Program-made: the position numbers and the translations under genes
The notes under the pieces: model-generated
The model's input: the letters and a program-made list of their open reading frames with translations, nothing else
Databases searched by the model: none
What the model was told of the DNA's origin: nothing
DNA from: Stomorhina lunata
Lineage: Eukaryota > Arthropoda > Insecta > Diptera > Rhiniidae
Direction: 5' to 3'
Length of the DNA stretch: 64,000 nt
NCBI GenBank assembly: GCA_933228675.1
Contig: OW121741.1
Location: 119,643,564 to 119,707,563 of the forward strand
Shown here: piece after piece, positions 56,901-64,000 of the stretch
Numbering within the stretch: the first letter of the stretch is position 1
How the letters are laid out: each line of letters begins with the position of its first letter

Positions 56901-59717
56901 ATGCAGGATAACATTCGTACTAGTTCCAATGACGTCACAATGAATATGCTACGTGTCTTGACTAAAATCAAAAAAGGAATTCACATAGCTCATATCAACG
57001 CCCAGAGCCTTAACAACAAAATTGATGAGTTTAGAATTCTTTTTGAAAACTCAACCGTGGATGTTGTTTGTGTATCGGAAACTTGGCTAAATGCAACAAC
57101 ACCTAATAGCCTAGTAAATCTAAATGGATATCGTACATATAGAGCTGATCGTTTGACACGTGGTGGTGGTGTGGCTATTTTTATAAAGAATAATATCAAA
57201 TGTAATTTTATATCCTCTAGCGTTTCTCAGAGTGCTAATAATCTTTATAACCCAAACCAAATTGAGTACATTTTTGTTGAAATTGTATCATTTGGGAAAA
57301 AAATTTTATTAGGATGTGCATACAGGCCTCACCGTAATATTTCGACAGACATTTTTCTTAACTATCTGGAAGAGCTTTCTCTATCTTATACTGATGTTGT
57401 GCTTGCTGGTGATTTTAATTCGAACTTGCTAACAGAAACAATTTTTACTGATGATCTGTTATCTTTCGGCATTAAATCTATAAATTGTTCTATTCCAACG
57501 CATTTTACGTCTTCTTCAAATACTCTCCTTGATCTGTTCCTGGTCAGCGATTCATCTAAAGTTTTGCTTTACGATCAACTTTCTGCTGCATGTTTTTCGA
57601 AACATGATCTTATTTTTACTACGTATGAATTCAATTTAAGTAATTTTCAACAAACTTATACATATCGTGATTTCAAGCACATCGATTACCAAATGTTGGA
57701 TGAATATTTTTCGGATATTAACTGGAGCTATATATATAACACGCCATCAATAAATGATCAAATATCTTTCTTTGAAAGTAATATCTCCTACTTATACGAC
57801 ATATTTGTACCAATTAAAACAAAAATAATAAAGCAAAATACTCGCCCATGGTTTTCTCTATCTATAAGTAATCTAATCAAACAAAGGGATATGGCATACT
57901 CACGATGGAAACGTTTTAAAATTCCATTGCTATATGATGAATACAGTAAAATTAGAAGTGAAGTGACTCGTGAAACAAGAAGAGCAAAGACGCGTTTTTA
58001 TGCTGAACGATTCCAAAATGCTGTGAATAACAAAAAGACCTGGCAAACTATTAAAAATATTGGAATTGGAAACAAAGATACGAATACTCAACATGAATTT
58101 ACCGCCGATGAATATAATAAAATATTTACATCCATACCATCTATAAGTGATGACACTTTGACCAACGAGTATCTCAACACGACTGAAAGTATCACTGTGA
58201 GAGAATTCAACTTTCGTTGCGTGGATAATGTTGAAGTACTTTTAAGTTTCAAGAATGTGAAATCGAATTCAGTTGGCTGTGACAATATGGACCCGCGATT
58301 TATAAAAATGCTTTTACCAAAATTATTACCTTTTATAACTCACATGTTCAACACCATTTTTACCACAAGTGAATACCCCAATAATTGGAAACAAGCAAAA
58401 ATAATACCAATTCCTAAGAAAAATTCTGAGTTCAGGCCTATCGCGATATTACCGTATCTTTCAAAAATCATGGAAAAACTTATGCACTTTCAAATTTCTG
58501 AACATTTGCAAAGTTTCAATCTACTGACTCCATGTCAATCAGGCTTCCGGCCTAAACATAGCTGCGTAACTGCTTTATTAAACCTTAGTGAAGATATTCG
58601 TCAGGACATAGATGTTGGTAAAATAAATTTTTTGGTACTACTAGACCACTCCAAAGCTTTCGACACAGTGGACCATTCAATGTTAAATGTCAAGCTCAAA
58701 AAATTTTTCGGTTTTTCTTCAACTTCAAATAATCTTTTAAAATCGTATTTAACAAATAGACATCAATCTGTGTACTTAAACGGTACATACTCATCCTCCA
58801 TCCCAGTAACTAAGGGAGTACCTCAAGGTTCGGTTTTGGGACCTCTTTTATTTACTTTATATGTTAATGACCTGCCAAAATTTCTAAAATACACAAAGGT
58901 CCATTTATATGCGGATGACGTCCAAATTTATATGGATAGTTCGGTCCAGCTCATTGAGGAAAATGTTTCCAAGGTTAATCATGATTTAAATAATATCTAC
59001 AAATGGGCCACGGCAAACAAACTTTTAATAAACCCACAAAAGTCAAAATGTATCGTTATGCACAAAAAAACTACTAACGTAAACCTTAACTTTGATTTAA
59101 TCCTAAATAATAATAAAATTGAACTTGTGTCATCTGCAATGAATTTGGGTGTTACTTTCAACTCTAACCTTGACTGGTCCAGTCATATAAGAAAAGCGGC
59201 AGCAAATATATACCTAATGCTACGGGGACTTTGGCCTACTCTATATTTCACACCAGTACATATAAGAATTTTAATAGCCAAATCTTATTTAATGCCACGA
59301 CTGTTATATGGTAGTGAACTTTTTGCTAGCTGTGACTCCGCAAGCAATAAGGTATTACACAAAACTTTTAACAATATCATCAGATATGTATATGGTTTGC
59401 GAAGATATGACCACATTTCATCGTTTTCAAACCAACTTTATGGAATATCTTTGAAAAATGTAATGGATGTTAAAATATTAATCATGCTACACAAAATTAT
59501 ATATACAAAGCAGCCATCGTATCTCTATGATCGTTTAGTTTTTACCAGATCTAATAGAGGTAATAAACTCATTCCTCCTAGACACCGTAGCCTTGTCTCT
59601 GATTATCAATTTTTTGTGTATTCAATTCGTCTTTGGAACTCGCTTCCTAATTCAATTCAAACAAACAACAACGTTAAAGAATTTAAAAAACTTTTGCTAA
59701 ATAGTCTAACAAGCTAA
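56901..59717 (+). CDS. Retrotransposon ORF2: AP endonuclease and reverse transcriptase
   Basis: The 938-residue protein carries out target-primed reverse transcription. Endonuclease (about 28-240): HINAQSLNNK with N33, SETWL with E60, GGGVAIFIK, YRPH, AGDFN with D171/N173, and FSKHDLI (232-238). The last replaces the usual SDH with SKHD, a variant I believe occurs in related families. Reverse transcriptase about 440-720: NSVGCDNMDP, NNWKQAKIIPIPK, FRPIAILP, SGFRPKHS, LLDHSKAFDTVDH (about 580-592), KGVPQGSVLGPLLF and YADD at 670-673. The C-terminal part (MNLGVTF, ARLLYGSE-like PRLLYGSE) is typical of this group. No RNase H domain is seen. The chosen ATG at 56901 lies before the endonuclease domain; M14 or M16 is also possible. 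The frame is intact. Confidence 0.92.
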   Translation: MQDNIRTSSNDVTMNMLRVLTKIKKGIHIAHINAQSLNNKIDEFRILFENSTVDVVCVSETWLNATTPNSLVNLNGYRTYRADRLTRGGGVAIFIKNNIKCNFISSSVSQSANNLYNPNQIEYIFVEIVSFGKKILLGCAYRPHRNISTDIFLNYLEELSLSYTDVVLAGDFNSNLLTETIFTDDLLSFGIKSINCSIPTHFTSSSNTLLDLFLVSDSSKVLLYDQLSAACFSKHDLIFTTYEFNLSNFQQTYTYRDFKHIDYQMLDEYFSDINWSYIYNTPSINDQISFFESNISYLYDIFVPIKTKIIKQNTRPWFSLSISNLIKQRDMAYSRWKRFKIPLLYDEYSKIRSEVTRETRRAKTRFYAERFQNAVNNKKTWQTIKNIGIGNKDTNTQHEFTADEYNKIFTSIPSISDDTLTNEYLNTTESITVREFNFRCVDNVEVLLSFKNVKSNSVGCDNMDPRFIKMLLPKLLPFITHMFNTIFTTSEYPNNWKQAKIIPIPKKNSEFRPIAILPYLSKIMEKLMHFQISEHLQSFNLLTPCQSGFRPKHSCVTALLNLSEDIRQDIDVGKINFLVLLDHSKAFDTVDHSMLNVKLKKFFGFSSTSNNLLKSYLTNRHQSVYLNGTYSSSIPVTKGVPQGSVLGPLLFTLYVNDLPKFLKYTKVHLYADDVQIYMDSSVQLIEENVSKVNHDLNNIYKWATANKLLINPQKSKCIVMHKKTTNVNLNFDLILNNNKIELVSSAMNLGVTFNSNLDWSSHIRKAAANIYLMLRGLWPTLYFTPVHIRILIAKSYLMPRLLYGSELFASCDSASNKVLHKTFNNIIRYVYGLRRYDHISSFSNQLYGISLKNVMDVKILIMLHKIIYTKQPSYLYDRLVFTRSNRGNKLIPPRHRSLVSDYQFFVYSIRLWNSLPNSIQTNNNVKEFKKLLLNSLTS

Positions 59718-59908
59718 TTTCAAAATCGTTATACATATCATGTTAATGTTAATATTTTTTTTTTTTTTATATATATTTTAATGTTCACTTAATTTAATTT
59801 ATAAACTTTTTTTTTATATATCTATTGTACTTTTTAACAACTCAATTCGCACACTATAATTATAAGATTTATATCTTGTTGTGTGCGTTATACAAAATAA
59901 ATAAATAA

Positions 59909-59940
<32 letters not shown>
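59718..59940 (+). other. 3' UTR with terminal hairpin and A-tail
   Basis: CGCACAC at 59848-59854 pairs with GTGTGCG at 59881-59887. Inside, AAGAT (59864-59868) pairs with ATCTT (59873-59877). After it come TTATACAAAATAAATAAATA and 30 A (59911-59940). A stem-loop just before the tail is a plausible recognition site for the element's own reverse transcriptase. Confidence 0.75.
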
Positions 59941-59942
<2 letters not shown>

Positions 59943-60840
59943 ATGATTTAATACCTTCAAATAACTTCTTCAAATGCCCAATATTTAACTCTAAAACTAA
60001 CTAAGGGTTGAACTATATGAATATTTATTGATATTTGAGGGGCTCAAATGGATGAATGAGCTGCTACGTAGCACAATTTTCAAATGACTTATGATACTAT
60101 TTACCCTGCCTGTTTTTGGAAGACTATTTATCCCAGTATGTGTATGAGTGTGTGTGTGTGTTTTGGTTTGGCGTAGGTTAAAAGTGTGCTTTAGAATGGT
60201 TCCATGATTTATTGTTATTGCATACAAAATTATTGAAAGTTGCAGGCAGGCGTTTTTTTCTTTTTTTTCCATTTTTATACTTCAAGTATCATTAAATAGG
60301 TGTTAATAAAGTCAATAAAGTTTATCATAAATGCAACGCTGCTGGGGTTATATTACAGATGATTTTATATAAACCTTAATCTATAGTAAATATATACAAT
60401 ATTTATGAAATATATTTAAAAAGGGGGAGTATTTGATCATTAGTTTTAATATCGTTTATTTTATATAATTATAGCTTTTATGCAAATTAAAGGGATTTAT
60501 TTCAATTTTAGTGGAGCTCTATTTGAGACCATATTGTTTTGCAATTTAAGTTTTTTTTTTGGTTTAATTACAATATAATAAATTGGTTATTGTATTAAAA
60601 TATTTTAGTTTAATTATTTAATCTTGATATTAAAGCAGAATTTTTGGAAGTTGTAAAAATTGTAACATAATTAGGAGTATATTTACTGTTTAAGCTTGAA
60701 TAAAGTAGATAAATCTGCTTTAATGAGGAAACAAAAGTATAGCTTATTTTAGTTTTTATCAACAAAGAGATTTACGGTTTTTAATTAAATTAACACTAAC
60801 TTAAAAACTAGTCAATATTAATTTGTTTATATTTAAAAAC
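59941..60840. other. Non-array AT-rich DNA, no gene seen
   Basis: Contains a short (GT)n run near 60147-60160, seen as (CA)n on the minus strand, where it makes a Thr-His frame (59997-60272) that I reject as coding. Nothing else is recognisable. Confidence 0.5.
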
Positions 60841-63550
60841 TTATTTTTTTTTTGCAACATGTTTATAAGCCAACATGTTCCCAACAGAATACTACAATGC
60901 AATCAACAAATTTTTGCTTAAAAATATAAGAAATAAACATGTTTCTAACAGAAAGATAGCTAATGTGTTGCTAAGGAAATGATATATATTTAAAGTATTT
61001 AGAAAAAATAAAAGCAACTAAGATTTCCAACAACAACTAAGCCAATATTCTCTCTTTGTACTAAGCAACATGTTTCATAGGATATCTAATTTATTTCAAG
61101 CCAAACGCTTATAAATGTATAAAGCAACACATTAATTAAGGGGAAGAATTAAGAAAATTGTTTTAGCAACAAACAATATGTTGTCAAGTAACAGTGCCCT
61201 TGAGGCCAACATATTATTTAGATCAAAAATAAAAATTAAGTCAACATCTTTTAATAATAAATATATTTCTAAGTCAAAATACCTTTCTATTGAAACATAT
61301 ACAATAGTTCTTATTTTCTTTATATGTTTGAAAAAAATGTTAAAATATGTGACAATGTATCTAACGAAATGTTGCTAAAGAAAATTAGTCTCGAAGTCAA
61401 CTGTTTTTGAAAAGCAATTTCAGGTAAGACAATGGCTGATGCAAGGAAACATGTTGCAAAAGAATGTCAACATGTTCCTAATTTTTATAAAGAAACATAA
61501 TTTAAAGGAACCCAGGCAACACAACGTTCTTTATTCTTTAAAATATTCATAAGAAAAGGCTAAAATAAGTAAACATGTTATTTATACTTCAACATATTTC
61601 TAAGAAACAGTTAAAATATGTCAACATGTATCTAAAAATTTGCAATGTCTAAAATGTTGCTAAAGGAAAATTGCGAAGAACTAAGATAATATTATCTTAT
61701 CTAAAAAAATAAGCGGACAGGTGTTTGGTACTTTTTTGAAACTATGCTCGATAGGGGGTAAAATGGGTGAAAATAGTTTTTTTTGGTACTTTTTTTAACT
61801 CACTCTTATCTTCTGAACCGAAGAATATAGAAAGGAAGTTTGTACTGCAATCAATAGATATGAAAAAATATTGAACACATATTTGGTATTTTTTTGATTT
61901 CGAGGAGTAAAACAGGCTAAAAAGTGATATAATGATAGCTTAACATCTTATAAAGTAATTTGAATAGAAATAAAAAATGTACCGAGTTTAGTTGAAAAGA
62001 AAAACGTACAAAATATTTATATGGAACTTTTTTGAAGTTAGAGGATAAAAAGGGGAAAACTGGCAACGTTAAAACTTTTATAGTAATAGGTATGGAAATG
62101 AAAATTTGGAACATTTTGGAAAAAAAGCCGAGCAGAAATAATAATCTGTGAAAAATATTTATGGCACTTTTTTACTTTTGAACAAATGAATTTAGAAACA
62201 AAAAGTGTATCACAAGTATATACTTTATAAAATATATGAAAATTTTGATATTTTCCACGAATTCCTTATCAAAAAACTCCGAGCAAGGCTCGGTCATCCA
62301 GGTACTATTTATTTAAGCAAGGCAATATGTCATAAGCATGATCCTTAAAATTAAACTAAACCTTTTTCTTAGTAACACAACTAAAGCAAAACGAAGTTAT
62401 TTTATTTTTAAGCAACATTTACTTAGAAAAATTCAAAAAAGTTAGCTAAAATTAGTCAACATATTTTAGTTATATGTATGTAGTTAAGATAGGCAAAATG
62501 TTTCGAAACATATATTATTTCAATAAAGCAACAACTAGCAACATCTGTCGTTCTTGAGCAAAAGAAAATATATTAAAAAAATGTGTGTCTTGAATAAATA
62601 TATAGAACACTATAATAAAATCTAACACTTGTTAAATTGTTCTGAAGACTGTTTCTGAAAATCAATATCTGGTTAAAAATATCAAATGCAAGGAAATATT
62701 TTGCAGAAAAAAGTAAAAATGTTGCTAAAAAAAATTTAAGGCAATGAAACAATTTCCAAAAAAAAAAAAAAAAAAGAATCACCTTATGCAACAAATATAT
62801 GAAACATGTTTTGAACTATTTAACATGTTTTGATCTAAAGCAAAGTCTTGAATAAATGTATCTAACACAATATTTTAAAAAGTTCTAAAGACTGTCTTTG
62901 AACACGAAGAACGGGCTTAAAAAAGTATTATAAACTAGGAAATATGTTGCAAAGCTAAAAACCAACTAAAAGTTTTCACCCTTAATAGGCAACATTCTGA
63001 AATAAAAAAATTATAAGCAATGAAACATGTTACCAAAATAAATTAAATTTGCCTCAAAGTATACGCCATGTTTTGAACTAAAGCAAAATATCTCTCTAAG
63101 CAAAAGTTACTACAAAATATACAACTTATGTAAAATATATGCACTAGTAAATACAGGCAACATGTTGCTAAATATATATTTTCTTTGAAAAAGAAACTTG
63201 ATGCTCCTTTGCTAAAACTAAACAACTTTCTCTATGAAAACAGTTTCTTACCAAAACAAATTTTAATTTGTATTGAGCCTAAGAGACAAGAAAAAAGCTA
63301 CCACACTAAAAGCAACACATTTTGCGTGCATTTGTGAGTACACGCAACATGTTGCGTATATTTAGCAACATGTTTAAATTAAAATTCTGAGCATATAAAT
63401 TCAAAACAAAAAATATTTTTTTCATAAAGACAATATTTTCTTTTTCTTACAAAAGGCAAAAGTTTGTGTTTAGAAACATATCTTTAGAAACATGTTTACT
63501 ATAATCAAATATGTTGCTCTGGGATTGCAAATATTTCTTTTAATATAACA
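60841..63550 (-). repeat. D-like region in reverse orientation: GCAACAT-rich
   Basis: GCAACATGTTT, AGCAACAT and AACATGTTGC words recur, the reverse complement of the ATGTTGC words at 30.6-34.3 kb, but without a clear tandem period. Exact GCAACATGTTGC palindromes are at 63157 and 63344. Small frames here (for example 61178-61378, 62573-62794, 63043-63225) have no motif. Confidence 0.65.
61722..62307 (+). mobile_element. Possible non-autonomous Helitron-like repeat
   Basis: A cluster of related phrases, GGTACTTTTTTGAA at 61728, GGTACTTTTTTTAAC at 61786, GGTATTTTTTTGATTT at 61885, GGAACTTTTTTGAAG at 62024 and GGCACTTTTTTAC at 62163, some followed by GAGG.GTAAAA..GG. It ends in a 6-bp hairpin CCGAGC-AAG-GCTCGG (62279-62293), then TCATCCAGGTACTA and T. 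A hairpin about 11 nt before CTA(N) is Helitron-like, but the terminus CTAT is not the canonical CTRR and the 5' end is not identified. Confidence 0.3.
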
Positions 63551-63559
63551 GCATCATTT

Positions 63560-64000
63560 TATAAAAAGGAGTTTTGGGGCCAAAATAGGATTGTTTGACT
63601 CCAATTGATTTGATGGTAATTAATACCGCTCATCTATATATACAATCCCAGGGTCCTTTCACGGACAAGTTCAATATCATCAGCCAAACAGTTTTTCTGT
63701 ACATGTACAAGGGGGTAATTGGGAAACAACGAGGTTTGAAACTTAATATTCGTCACTTGTTATACACATCGGTAGTAAAATCAATAGAGATAGAAAAATC
63801 CATGTATAGCAAGAATGGCTGGTGTGTCCATTACAGGTTCGCTTTGTACCACTACGTAGAATGCTAAAAATGAGGTTTCGCATTTGATCTCCCAAATTAT
63901 GTGGTTGCCTCGCCGAAGGGGTATTCAGTGAAAATCCATAATTTTTTATTTTTTTTTTAATAGAATTTAAAATTTTGGGTGTTTTTGTACTCAAAGTCAT
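63560..64000. other. Unidentified more complex segment, cut by window end
   Basis: Composition changes to less AT-rich, non-repetitive sequence. An open frame of 90 codons (63595-63867, plus) and one of at least 85 (63743 to beyond 64000, minus) overlap. Neither matches a family I recognise. It could be an internal or end part of another mobile element, or an exon. I make no functional call. Confidence 0.35.

Larger units (their letters stand above)
55503..59940 (+). mobile_element. Full-length CR1/L2-like non-LTR retrotransposon
   Basis: About 4.4 kb on the plus strand: two 81-bp repeats, a short leader, ORF1 (326 codons), a 188-bp gap, ORF2 (938 codons), a ~200-bp 3' UTR with a hairpin, then (AAAT)n-like sequence and 30 A. 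Both frames are open. ORF1 without zinc knuckles but with a coiled coil and an FP-like domain, plus ORF2 with endonuclease and RT, fit the CR1/L2/Crack/Daphne group seen in arthropods; the exact clade is inferred. The true 5' end is uncertain (somewhere in 55430-55503) and I could not find a convincing target duplication for the 3' flank CTATGATTTAATACC. Confidence 0.85.

Noticed and set aside
59997..60272. 91-codon minus-strand ORF with a Thr-His run
   Set aside because: The run is a (CA)n microsatellite and the rest has no recognisable domain.

Overview
This is an AT-rich eukaryotic window with no recognisable host gene. Its transposon families (a Transib DNA transposon, a Jockey-type non-LTR retrotransposon and a second, CR1/L2-like one) and the kilobases of short AT-rich tandem monomers point to an insect, most plausibly a higher fly. 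That assignment is inference. The window looks like a giant intron or repeat-rich intergenic DNA. I found no tRNA, rRNA, CRISPR or host exon.

Layout: a Transib element, the family related to vertebrate RAG1, occupies 1343-6432. It has an exact 5-bp target duplication, V(D)J-like CACAGTG ends, unusually long terminal inverted repeats (about 1.4 kb each) and one central transposase ORF that seems to lack an internal zinc-binding segment. From 6.6 to 44 kb the window is mainly tandem arrays of related 29-33-bp monomers with palindromic cores (called A, B, C and E here), plus a looser ATGTTGC-rich region (D, 30.6-34.3 kb) with a ~310-bp higher-order unit. The A and B arrays occur as four inverted pairs, each around a roughly 0.8-1.5 kb non-array spacer.

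At 44005-49197 a full-length Jockey-type element on the minus strand, with intact gag-like ORF1 and endonuclease/reverse transcriptase ORF2, sits inside an A array. A 5'-truncated second copy (49212-50045) lies directly beside it, and the same 14-bp target sequence occurs three times around the two. An AAGCTT-rich array (53.7-54.8 kb) precedes a second intact non-LTR element on the plus strand (about 55.5-59.94 kb). That element has two 81-bp tandem units near its 5' end, an FP-like coiled-coil ORF1, an endonuclease/RT ORF2, a 3' hairpin and a poly(A) tail. The last 4 kb hold a GCAACAT-rich degenerate repeat (opposite strand to D), a small repeat cluster ending in a Helitron-like hairpin, and an unidentified more complex segment cut by the window end.

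The two retrotransposons each encode their own ORF1 RNA-binding protein and ORF2 endonuclease/RT and look recently inserted. The Transib copy is structurally fresh, but its transposase is probably defective.
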